From Paracoccaceae bacterium (GTDB lineage: Bacteria; Pseudomonadota; Alphaproteobacteria; Rhodobacterales; Rhodobacteraceae): 64,000 nucleotides of DNA. The notes beneath the pieces are model-generated. The model made no database searches. It was not told where the DNA came from and worked only from the letters and a program-made list of their open reading frames with translations. Position numbers and translations under genes: made by a program. Below are positions 46,957-55,142 of this stretch, in pieces. Numbering within the stretch: position 1 is the stretch's first letter; each line of letters begins with the position of its first letter. The stretch lies in NCBI GenBank assembly GCA_014323795.1, contig JACONK010000032.1:35453-99452 (forward strand). The letters run 5' to 3'.

Positions 46957-48405
46957 ATGTTTGACATGCGCCCGACGGCATATGTGACCGGCCTCATCGT
47001 GGCCGCGCTGGGTGCCACGATGCTGGTGCCGCTCGGCATTGAACTCTACGATCAAAACGGTCAATGGCGGGTGTTCGCCGTTTCGGCAATCATTACCTGC
47101 GGCAGCGGTGTGGCCGTTTCACTGTCAACGAACGCCTGTCCATCCACCCGGCTCACGCTGCAACAAACGTTTCTCCTGACTACCGGTGTGTGGTTCGTGC
47201 TGCCAATCTTCGCCGCCATACCTTTCATGCTGGGGGCCACCAATGCCCGCGCCGTCGATGCATTCTTTGAGGCAATGTCAGGGCTGACAACCACCGGTGC
47301 TACTGTGGTAACCGGGCTCGACGAACTGCCCCGTGGACTTCTGTTCTGGCGGGCGATGATGCAGTGGTTTGGCGGCATCGGTATCGTCATTGTGGCCATG
47401 GTGTTTCTGCCGGTACTACGGGTCGGCGGCATGCAGATATTCCAATCCGAAGAGTTTGACCCCCTTGGCAAGATTCTGCCGCGTGCAGCGGAAGTCGCCC
47501 GGCGCATCTTTGTCATCTACGCAACGCTGACGATCATCTGCCTTGTTGCCTATCAGGTTGCGGGTCTCGGTATATACGACGCTCTCTACCACGCGCTGAC
47601 AACCATTTCAACCGGCGGGTTTTCCAGCCATGATGCGAGCTTCGGGGCCTTCAAGGGGGGCGCGGAATACGTCGCGTGCCTTTTTATGCTGCTCTCGGCC
47701 CTGCCTTTTGTGCGCTTCGTCCAGTTGATGGACGGGTCCGTCAAACCATTGCTGGCGGACACCCAGATTCGGGTTTTCTTACTGACATATGCCGGGGTGG
47801 TCGGCGGAATTGCCGCCTGCCTTGTGCTGGCAGATGGCCGGGCGGTGGAGCCTGCGGTGCGGGAAATTGTCTTCAACGCGGCCTCGATCATGACAGGTAC
47901 CGGCTATGCCAGCACCGATTACCAGCTGTGGGGCCCCTTTCCCGTGATGACCCTTTTCCTGATTGGCCTGATCGGCGGCTGCGCCGGTTCCACCAGTTGC
48001 TCGGTCAAAATCTTTCGCTACCAGATCCTCTTTGCCTCGATCTTCACCCAGATCAGAAATCTGCACAGCCCCAGCGGCGTTTTCACCGTGCGTTTCAGCG
48101 GGCACCCGGTCTCGGACGAGGTCATTGCCTCTGTCATCGCGTTCTTCACCATGTTTTTTGTCACCCTCGTCGTACTGGCAGTGGGATTGAGCATGACGGG
48201 TCTCGATCTGACCACATCCGTGTCGGGTGCTGCCGCGGCACTTGCCAATATCGGCCCGGGTCTGGGGGCAGAGATCGGGCCCGCGGGTACCTATGCCGCA
48301 CTCAATGATACCGCCAAGTGGCTCCTGTCTTTCGGTATGCTGATCGGCAGGCTGGAGTTGATGGTCGTCTTTGTATTTTTCACCGTGAACTTCTGGCGAC
48401 CCTGA
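46957..48405 (+). CDS. trkH: TrkH-family potassium transporter
   Basis: The 482-aa integral membrane protein has the four selectivity-filter-like turns of Trk/Ktr transporters: FEAMSGLTTTGATVVTG, HALTTISTGGFSSHD, FNAASIMTGTGYASTDY and AALANIGPGLGAEIG. WRAMMQWFGGIGIVI and GGCAGSTSCSVKIFRYQI are also conserved. ATG 46957 begins at MFDMRPTAYVTG, just before the first helix. The NAD-binding TrkA subunit is not in the window. It follows folE2 by 47 bp. Confidence 0.9.
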   Translation: MFDMRPTAYVTGLIVAALGATMLVPLGIELYDQNGQWRVFAVSAIITCGSGVAVSLSTNACPSTRLTLQQTFLLTTGVWFVLPIFAAIPFMLGATNARAVDAFFEAMSGLTTTGATVVTGLDELPRGLLFWRAMMQWFGGIGIVIVAMVFLPVLRVGGMQIFQSEEFDPLGKILPRAAEVARRIFVIYATLTIICLVAYQVAGLGIYDALYHALTTISTGGFSSHDASFGAFKGGAEYVACLFMLLSALPFVRFVQLMDGSVKPLLADTQIRVFLLTYAGVVGGIAACLVLADGRAVEPAVREIVFNAASIMTGTGYASTDYQLWGPFPVMTLFLIGLIGGCAGSTSCSVKIFRYQILFASIFTQIRNLHSPSGVFTVRFSGHPVSDEVIASVIAFFTMFFVTLVVLAVGLSMTGLDLTTSVSGAAAALANIGPGLGAEIGPAGTYAALNDTAKWLLSFGMLIGRLELMVVFVFFTVNFWRP

Positions 48406-48978
48406 TGTGCACCGGGAGCCGGAAGAAGCACCCGTATCCATAACCGACCTGTGGCGTGACCCAATTCGCCAGCACTGCAAAAGAGATCCGGGATATGCCT
48501 GTACCCGGGCTTTGGCACACCGGGCGAAGCGCGGCCTGCGGCCAGGGGCGGCAGGATCGGGGTTCGGGACCGGCCAGTTGTGGCTATCGCCGGGGATTAC
48601 GGGTTTCAGTATACGCTTCAGGGGCGGGCGATGGTGCCCGGATTCTGCCTGCCAATCATCCTCCCGGACAACGGCAAACCGAAAGAGACCGGGGATTGCA
48701 TGGTCCATGCGCAGTTTGCGCCCCAGGCGGTCGTTGCCCGAAACCCGGATTTTTGCAGGCCGGTGTGGCCGGGCGGGGCTGCAGGTGCCCGGCCCGATAC
48801 GCCGTCAGGGGATGCAATCGGTGGCCGGGGCACCGGGCCGTGACGGCCCCGCACTGATCTGTGTGCCGGCCGGGCCCGCATGATTTTTCGCCGCAGCCGC
48901 AGCTGATTTTCATACGTCTGCGCACCCCTTGCACCGCCTGGTTTTTTGCGCAAGGATTATCCGCGAAAAGGAGTGCCG
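48406..48978. other. Gene-poor gap between trkH and comD
   Basis: About 573 bp hold only short frames. One at 48580-48843 (87 codons, containing GDYGFQYTLQGRAM) has no recognised similarity and no convincing ribosome-binding site. The comD ribosome-binding site AAAGGAG lies at the end of the gap. Confidence 0.4.
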
Positions 48979-49476
48979 ATGAACATCAATGATCGCATCG
49001 TCGCCGGGTTTGTGGCCGGCGACGTGGGCTTTGTCACCACCGTTCCCTGCAAGCAGCTGGCAGGGGTAATTGACGCACTGGAAGCGCACCCGGACATCAT
49101 GCACGTACCCTCCAACAAGGAGGATGAGGGTATGGGGCTGTGTGCCGGTGCCTGGATGGGCGGTACACGGCCGGCGATCATCATGCAGAACACGGCAATC
49201 GGCGTGACCATTAATACGCTGGTCACCCTGATTCAGTATTACCGCATGCCGCTGCCGATGCTGATCAGCTATCGCGGCGAGCTGGGTGAACCGGTGGCCT
49301 GCCAGGCAGAGATGGCAGTGCATACCAAAGCCCTGCTGGCGCAGATGCATATCCCGACCTACCACTTTCACCAACAGTCGGACGTGGAAGAATTCGACGC
49401 CATCCTGGAGTACACCTTCATGTGCAACAAACCGGTGGCAATCCTGACCGACGCAACCTTTTGGGGAGGATACTGA
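48979..49476 (+). CDS. comD: Sulfopyruvate decarboxylase, alpha subunit
   Basis: Together with ComE it decarboxylates 3-sulfopyruvate to sulfoacetaldehyde, using TPP; in marine bacteria this lies on sulfolactate/cysteate degradation. The 165-aa subunit has the PYR domain, with FVTTVPCKQLAG, the VPSNKEDEGMGLCAGAWMGG stretch containing the catalytic Glu, and QNTAIGVTINTLVTL. ATG 48979 follows AAAGGAG at an ideal distance; an earlier in-frame ATG at 48946 lacks one. The comE start is one base after the stop. Phosphonopyruvate decarboxylase is a less likely alternative. Confidence 0.85.
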   Translation: MNINDRIVAGFVAGDVGFVTTVPCKQLAGVIDALEAHPDIMHVPSNKEDEGMGLCAGAWMGGTRPAIIMQNTAIGVTINTLVTLIQYYRMPLPMLISYRGELGEPVACQAEMAVHTKALLAQMHIPTYHFHQQSDVEEFDAILEYTFMCNKPVAILTDATFWGGY

Positions 49477-49477
49477 G

Positions 49478-50074
49478 ATGATCCGCAGCGCGGTTCTGGC
49501 AGAACTCAAGGATATCATCAGCGACGAATTCGTCGTTTGCAACATCGGTATACCGAGCCAGGAGCTTCACGCACTTGACGATCAGCCGACAAATTTCTAT
49601 ATGCTGGGAACCATGGGGCTGGCGAGTTCCATCGGGCTTGGCTTGGCCCTTGTGCAAAAGCAAAATGTGATCGCCATAGACGGGGACGGCTCGATCCTGA
49701 CCAATCTGGGCACACTGGCGACTATTGCGAACAACGCGACCGGAAACTTCACCCTGCTGATTATTGACAACGGCTCCTACGGGTCCACCGGCGATCAGCC
49801 GACCTATGCCGGGCAAAAGACAGCACTGGCAGCTGTGGCCAGGGCCTGCGGGTGCAGGAATGTGGCAGAAGTTCCGGGGAAAGAGACAGCCGCGGCGGTG
49901 AAAGCGGCCCTGGCGTGCGACGAGATGACAATTATCGTATCAAAGTGTGCCAGCGGCAACAGGAAAGAACCTGTGATCACGATGGATCCGGTTGTGATTC
50001 GTGATCGCTTCATGCGTACGCTGGCGCAGCGGAACGGCAACGTACCAAAAGAAGGCATCCGGGCCGCAGGTTGA
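49478..50074 (+). CDS. comE: Sulfopyruvate decarboxylase, beta subunit
   Basis: The 198-aa subunit supplies the TPP-binding domain: VIAIDGDGSILTNLGTLATI is the GDG-N cofactor motif, preceded by FYMLGTMGLASSIGLGLAL and followed by LIIDNGSYGSTGDQPT. It is cotranslated with comD. Neither a sulfolactate dehydrogenase nor a sulfoacetaldehyde acetyltransferase gene is next to it, so the pathway must be completed elsewhere. Confidence 0.85.
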   Translation: MIRSAVLAELKDIISDEFVVCNIGIPSQELHALDDQPTNFYMLGTMGLASSIGLGLALVQKQNVIAIDGDGSILTNLGTLATIANNATGNFTLLIIDNGSYGSTGDQPTYAGQKTALAAVARACGCRNVAEVPGKETAAAVKAALACDEMTIIVSKCASGNRKEPVITMDPVVIRDRFMRTLAQRNGNVPKEGIRAAG

Positions 50075-50232
50075 GATGATGCGAAAGGCAGCGGCGTGCC
50101 GAAGGTCGGGATGCATCCTGCCCGGCCCTGCGTCTTTCCTGCCCCGGGCAGACTGGCCCGTGCGCCGTTGACGCCCCGAAGCCCTTCCCATAAACGGTGC
50201 CCGAACACCCAGCCCTGCCGGACCCTGTGCCC

Positions 50233-51156
50233 ATGACAACCGACACGCCCCGTTCGTTTCAGGAGATTGTCCTGCGGCTGCAGAACTATTGGGCGGAAAA
50301 GGGGTGCGCGATCCTGCAGCCCTACGACATGGAGGTTGGCGCGGGCACTTTCCATCCGGCGACGACCCTGCGCGCGCTCGGCCCCAGGGCCTGGGCCGCG
50401 GCCTATGTGCAACCCTCCCGCCGCCCGGCCGACGGGCGTTACGGCGAAAATCCGAACCGGTTACAGCACTATTATCAGTACCAGGTGCTGATAAAGCCTG
50501 CGCCCCCTGATCTGCAGGAGCTCTACCTCGGGTCGCTCGGGGCCATCGGCATTGACCTGGCACTCCACGACATACGCTTCGTCGAAGATGACTGGGAAAG
50601 CCCGACGCTGGGGGCCTGGGGGCTGGGATGGGAGATCTGGTGCGATGGCATGGAAATCAGCCAGTTCACCTACCTGCAGCAGGTTGGCGGGCATGATTGC
50701 AGGCCTGTCAGCGGGGAACTGACCTACGGGCTCGAGCGGCTGGCCATGTATGTGCTCGGCATCGACCATGTCATGGACATGCCCTTCAACGATCCGCAAG
50801 TGCCTCGCGCGCTCCGCTACGGTGATGTTTTTCGCCAGACGGAAGAGGAATATTCCCGCTGGAACTTCGATATGGCGGATACGGATACGCTCCTGCGGCA
50901 TTTCAGGGATGCGGAGGCTGAATGCGCGCGCATCCTCGCCGCCGGGCATTTGGATACGAAAACGGGCAAGCGCATCATCATGGCGCATCCGGCCTATGAC
51001 CAGTGCATCAAGGCAAGCCATATTTTCAACCTGCTGGACGCGCGCGGCGTGATTTCCGTAACCGAACGGCAGGCTTACATCGGTCGGGTGCGCACCCTTG
51101 CCAGGCGGTGCGCGGATGCTTTTGTGCTGACTGAAGCCGGGGGGGGTGCAACGTGA
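50233..51156 (+). CDS. glyQ: Glycyl-tRNA synthetase, alpha subunit
   Basis: GlyQ is the catalytic subunit of the bacterial alpha2beta2 glycyl-tRNA synthetase. The 307-aa protein has [66 protein letters not shown] and [17 protein letters not shown]. The ATG at 50233 gives the expected N terminus. Its stop overlaps the GTG of the DUF6446-like gene. Confidence 0.96.
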   Translation: MTTDTPRSFQEIVLRLQNYWAEKGCAILQPYDMEVGAGTFHPATTLRALGPRAWAAAYVQPSRRPADGRYGENPNRLQHYYQYQVLIKPAPPDLQELYLGSLGAIGIDLALHDIRFVEDDWESPTLGAWGLGWEIWCDGMEISQFTYLQQVGGHDCRPVSGELTYGLERLAMYVLGIDHVMDMPFNDPQVPRALRYGDVFRQTEEEYSRWNFDMADTDTLLRHFRDAEAECARILAAGHLDTKTGKRIIMAHPAYDQCIKASHIFNLLDARGVISVTERQAYIGRVRTLARRCADAFVLTEAGGGAT

Positions 51157-51803
51157 ACGGGAAGGGGATCGTGATCTTTCTGACAGCCGTCTCCGCCATT
51201 GCGGGCGCAGGGCTTTGGTATACGACGAACCATTCCTATTATACCGAGGTCACGGCGGACAGCGTGATACTGCAGGGTGCTGCATGGCCAGTGGCGGATT
51301 ACCGCGGAATTGACGCGGAAAGTTCCCCCCTGAAACGGCGCGCCTGCTTCGTGGTCGACTGGGACTATGTGCCGACCGATACCCACAGGAATGACGCAGA
51401 GCCCCTGCGTGCGCCCTATTGGTTCGACTGTTTTGATGCGGAAACCATCGCCAGGGACATCGCCGCCGGGCGGGCAACCGTTCATCTGGCTGCGCGGAAT
51501 GAACCCTTTGGGTTCAGCTCTTTTGTCGCGCAATACCCGGACGGGCGGGCCTACCTCTGGCGTCAGCTCAACGCATGCGGGCAGGCGCAGGCAGGGGGCG
51601 GTTCTGTACCGGAGGGATGTGAAGAGGGAGGCATGGCAGATAACCCGGTGCCGATGAAAACCCCCGATGGCGCACACCTGTCCCGGCCGGTGGTGGTTAC
51701 CGCCGAAGCACTGCAAGGGGAGTTCCCGAACGGCCGAACACCGCCTCTTTGGGCCTGCCGCACGGTGCTGATGAACCATTCCGCGCCTGCGGAAAGGGGA
51801 TGA
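51153..51803 (+). CDS. DUF6446-type membrane-anchored protein between glyQ and glyS
   Basis: The 216-aa protein has an N-terminal membrane anchor ([18 protein letters not shown]) and a soluble remainder, probably periplasmic, with [48 protein letters not shown] and [11 protein letters not shown]. Cys residues in RRAC, FDC and WAC could pair. A gene of this kind between glyQ and glyS is familiar from Rhodobacterales and is usually labelled DUF6446; the function is unknown. GTG 51153 overlaps the glyQ stop. Confidence 0.7.
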   Translation: MNGKGIVIFLTAVSAIAGAGLWYTTNHSYYTEVTADSVILQGAAWPVADYRGIDAESSPLKRRACFVVDWDYVPTDTHRNDAEPLRAPYWFDCFDAETIARDIAAGRATVHLAARNEPFGFSSFVAQYPDGRAYLWRQLNACGQAQAGGGSVPEGCEEGGMADNPVPMKTPDGAHLSRPVVVTAEALQGEFPNGRTPPLWACRTVLMNHSAPAERG

Positions 51804-51930
51804 CATACCTGACCAGACATTCGATACCACATCCTTCGGGGCAGATGTGATGGAACACTAATTTCAAACCCGGCACCGTCCGGACCGGTGATAACCTTCC
51901 TGTCATGCATGGGATGAATTCCAATTGCAT

Positions 51931-52260
51931 TGAAATGACAGGGATAACACGCTGGAGGGCCGTGGCAGGGATGACCGTCTGTGGGGGCTGGCGGGGATGA
52001 TATCCTTTATGGCAAGGATGGCCACGATACGATGCACGGCGGGGACGGCAACGATTGGGCTGGCTACGCGGGCTCTGATGCGGCGGTGCAGGTGAACCTG
52101 CGCGGCTCCGCATTCTGAACGGCGGAACGGACGGTAGAGGGGGTAGAATCGCACACCGTGGTTATCACCTGGGGTAACGCACCAGACAGCATCAGTTTGT
52201 CCGGCTACAGCAGCGTTGAGGGTATTTCCGCCACAGACTTCATCTTCGTCTCCTGGACCG
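51931..52260 (+). pseudogene. RTX repeat protein remnant
   Basis: Pieces of an RTX (calcium-binding nonapeptide) protein are visible: NTLEGRGRDDRLWGLAG, then after a one-base shift in a G run (about 51992) DDILYGKDGHDTMHGGDG followed by NDWAGYAGSDAAVQVNL, a stop (TGA, about 52116), and in another frame NAPDSISLSGYSSVEGIS. There is no start codon with a ribosome-binding site and at least two frame breaks. It sits in the 950-bp gap between the DUF6446 gene and glyS. Confidence 0.7.
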
Positions 52261-52307
52261 GCCAATCCCCGGACTCCGGCCCAAAACAGAAACACAAGGA
52301 ACCACCC

Positions 52308-52349
52308 GCCTGCCCATGGGCCTTGCGCTTGCCAGGCCCATGGGCAGGC
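52308..52349. repeat. Perfect 16-bp inverted repeat (hairpin)
   Basis: The arms 52308-52323 and 52334-52349 are perfectly complementary (gcctgcccatgggcct / aggcccatgggcaggc) around a 10-base loop. No T-run follows on either strand, so a standard intrinsic terminator is not supported. It lies just after the RTX remnant. Confidence 0.85.
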
Positions 52350-52383
52350 AGGATCTTGCGCTCTTTCGGAAGCTCGTACACCA

Positions 52384-52435
52384 TGAAAGACCGACCGGTT
52401 AACCGGCAATTAACGCCCGCTGCATGAGGCGTTCA
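52384..52435 (+). repeat. Copy 1 of an RTX-associated repeat element
   Basis: A 24-base motif (TGAAAGACCGACCGGTTAAC + CGGC, 52384-52407) is followed by a small hairpin with arms AACGCC and GGCGTT in the context CATGAGGCGTTCA (52423-52435). Both parts recur, in inverted orientation and in the same order, at 58045-58108. The 24-base motifs differ at only two positions. Confidence 0.7.
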
Positions 52436-52753
52436 CCCCCCGTATCTGCCCCGTATCCGACGTTGCGTCTGACCCTGGATACATCAGGACGAAAACCGGG
52501 TGCTAAACCTTCTGCCCGAGGCGGAATTCGAGGTGGGAAGTCTGTGTGATCAGCTATATACTGACCCCAGGCCGGGGGTGCCTTGCCGGTTGCGCCTGCC
52601 GGGCGGACCTTGGCCGTTTTGAGGCGGGCAGGTGTGCGGTGGCCCTGGACAGCGGTGCCGCCTGCTGCGCCGGGGTACCCGGTACAGGCCCGATGACGGG
52701 AATTTGCGATGACGGTCGGGCCCTTGTCCGGCCCTGGCGGATGGGTGGATGCT

Positions 52754-55021
52754 TTGGCTGACCTGCTGTTGGAATTATTGTCCGAAGAAATCCCGGCATC
52801 CATGCAACGCCGGGCGGGCGACGATCTGGCCCGGCTGGTGACGGCCGCCCTGGCCGATGCCGGGTTGCGTTACGACAGGGCGCAGGCTTTTGTCACGCCC
52901 CGGCGGTTGTGCCTGCGCGTGGAGGGGCTGGCCGACCGTTCCCCCGACATCCGCGAACACCGCCGCGGCCCCCGGGCGGATGCCCCGGACAGGGCGGTTG
53001 AAGGTTTTTGTCGCGGTGCCGGAGTGCCCCGCGCCGCGCTGGAAATCCGGGAGGACAGGAAGGGCAGATTTTTTTACGCCACCCTTGAGCAGCCGGGGCG
53101 CCCGGCGGCGGCGATCATTGCCGGGGCACTGCCCGGCATTATCCGCAATTTTCCCTGGCCGAAATCCATGCGCTGGGGTGCCGGAACGCTGCGCTGGATC
53201 CGCCCGCTGCATTCGATTCTTTGTATGCTGGGTGCAGATGTCGTGACCTTTGAGGCGGGCGGCATCACATCCGGCAACACAACCCGCGGTCACCGCTTTC
53301 ACGCGCCGGATGAATTTGCCGTGACAGGCTGCGCCGATTACCGCGCCCGGCTCGCGGCGGCGTACGTGATGCCCGACAGCCAGGTGCGCGCCGATGTCAT
53401 CCGGGAGGGTGCCGCAAATATGGCGCGGGCTAGGGGGCTGGAGGTTGTGGATGATCCGGGGCTGTTGCAGGAGGTCGCCGGGCTCGTCGAATGGCCGGTG
53501 GTGCTGATGGGAAGGGTCAGGGCGGATTTCCTCAACCTGCCGTCGGAGGTGCTGCAAATCTCCATGAAAGAACATCAGAAGTTCTTCTCTGTTCGTAACC
53601 CCGGGACCGGGCGGATTGAGCGGTTCATCACTGTTGCCAATCGCGCAACCGCGGACCGGGGCGCAACAATCCTGGCGGGGAATGAAAAGGTGCTGGCAGC
53701 CCGGCTGTCGGACGCGCAGTTCTTTTGGGAGAACGACCTGCGCAAGGCGCGGGCGGGCATGGGGGAATGGCTCGGGGCACTCAGGGACGTTACGTTTGAA
53801 CGGCACCTGGGTTCGGTCGCGGCCCGGGTCGACCGGATTGCGGTGCTGGCGCGCATTATTGCGCCGCCGGCAGGTGCCGACCCGGATGCGGCCGCGCAGG
53901 CCGCCAGGATTGCACAGGCTGATCTGGCGTCGGAGATGGTTCAAGAATTCCCGGTTCTGCAGGGCGTGATGGGCCGCTATTACGCGCAGGCGGCAGGCTT
54001 CGCGCCCGAGATCGCTGCAGTGGCAGAAGAGCATTATCAGCCGCTTGGCCCGTCGGATAATGTGCCCACGGCACCCTTGTCCGTGGCCGTGGCACTTGCG
54101 GAAAAGATCGATAAGCTGATCGGGTTCTGGGCCATCGACGAAAAACCGACGGGATCAAAAGATCCGTTTGCGCTCCGCCGGGCAGCCCTGGGCGTTATTC
54201 GGATTGTCCAGGAAACTGCGGTTCGCATAAATCTTGTTGCTCTTTTCGAAGAGGCGGTGCATGGTCTCTACGCATCCCTTGCAAGACAATTCAGTATTTT
54301 TGAAGGGAACGGTGACCGGCAAGAAGGCAAGGCGCACACCCGGTTAATTCCGGGCGACTACTCCCGTAACTCTCCCGGACCGAAATGGGTCGTGTTCGAA
54401 TCACCGGGGAATGTGCATTTGGGTGACAACGGGAAGGCATGTGCTGATGGGGGTGCGCCGCTGCCATACCTGCTGAAGGAACCCGGGGCCCTGGCCCTTG
54501 ACCTGCTCGCCTTTTTCCATGATCGCCTGAAAGTGCACCTTCGGGATCAGGGTATCCGTCACGACGTTCTTGACGCATGCCTCGCCATGCCCGGCAACGA
54601 TGATTTAACCATGCTTGTGCGCCGTGCCCGCGCGCTTGAGGCTTTTGTTGCCTCTGCGGCCGGCGAAAACCTCAGGCAGGGCTACAGGCGGGCTGCCAAC
54701 ATCCTTGCGCAGGCCGAAGAAAAAGACGGGGTGACATACGCCTGCGATGCAGACCCGAATCGTGCGGAAGCCGGGGAAGAACGCAGGCTTTTCGCCGCAC
54801 TTGATGCGGCGGAAGCGGTTGTCAGACCGGCGATGAATGCGGAGGATTTTGCCGCGGCCATGACCGCTATGGCCGCCCTGCGGGCACCGATAGACGCGTT
54901 CCTTGAGGCCGTCCATGTCACCGGCGGCGATGATAGCCTGCGCCGTAACCGCATGAACCTGCTTTCCCGTATCCGCAATGTCATGGGGCAGGTCGCCGAT
55001 TTTTCCCGCCTCGAAGGCTGA
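52754..55021 (+). CDS. glyS: Glycyl-tRNA synthetase, beta subunit
   Basis: GlyS binds tRNA-Gly and completes the synthetase with GlyQ. The 755-aa protein begins ADLLLELLSEEIPASMQRRAG, read from a TTG start at 52754 (GTG 52745 is an alternative). It has FPWPKSMRWGAGTLRWIRPLHSI, VLQISMKEHQKFF, FWENDLRKARAG and KPTGSKDPFALRRAALGVIRI. Between about residues 500 and 590 there is an insertion-like region (after ARQFSIFEGNGDRQEGKA) before LLAFFHDRLKVHLRDQGIRHD; this region is variable among relatives. The usual close spacing to the preceding gene is interrupted by about 950 bp of RTX remnant and repeats. Confidence 0.93.
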   Translation: MADLLLELLSEEIPASMQRRAGDDLARLVTAALADAGLRYDRAQAFVTPRRLCLRVEGLADRSPDIREHRRGPRADAPDRAVEGFCRGAGVPRAALEIREDRKGRFFYATLEQPGRPAAAIIAGALPGIIRNFPWPKSMRWGAGTLRWIRPLHSILCMLGADVVTFEAGGITSGNTTRGHRFHAPDEFAVTGCADYRARLAAAYVMPDSQVRADVIREGAANMARARGLEVVDDPGLLQEVAGLVEWPVVLMGRVRADFLNLPSEVLQISMKEHQKFFSVRNPGTGRIERFITVANRATADRGATILAGNEKVLAARLSDAQFFWENDLRKARAGMGEWLGALRDVTFERHLGSVAARVDRIAVLARIIAPPAGADPDAAAQAARIAQADLASEMVQEFPVLQGVMGRYYAQAAGFAPEIAAVAEEHYQPLGPSDNVPTAPLSVAVALAEKIDKLIGFWAIDEKPTGSKDPFALRRAALGVIRIVQETAVRINLVALFEEAVHGLYASLARQFSIFEGNGDRQEGKAHTRLIPGDYSRNSPGPKWVVFESPGNVHLGDNGKACADGGAPLPYLLKEPGALALDLLAFFHDRLKVHLRDQGIRHDVLDACLAMPGNDDLTMLVRRARALEAFVASAAGENLRQGYRRAANILAQAEEKDGVTYACDADPNRAEAGEERRLFAALDAAEAVVRPAMNAEDFAAAMTAMAALRAPIDAFLEAVHVTGGDDSLRRNRMNLLSRIRNVMGQVADFSRLEG

Positions 55022-55142
55022 TGCTGCACCGCAGCATCAGCCCCCTTTAACCCTCTGATGCCGCGGGCAATATTGCGATGCCGCACTTGCCAAATGATGA
55101 GTGTTGTGCCCAAGGTGCGGTGCCAGTATTCCCGGAACGCTT

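Noticed and set aside
52308..52349. Intrinsic terminator
   Set aside because: The hairpin is perfect but there is no T-run on either strand.
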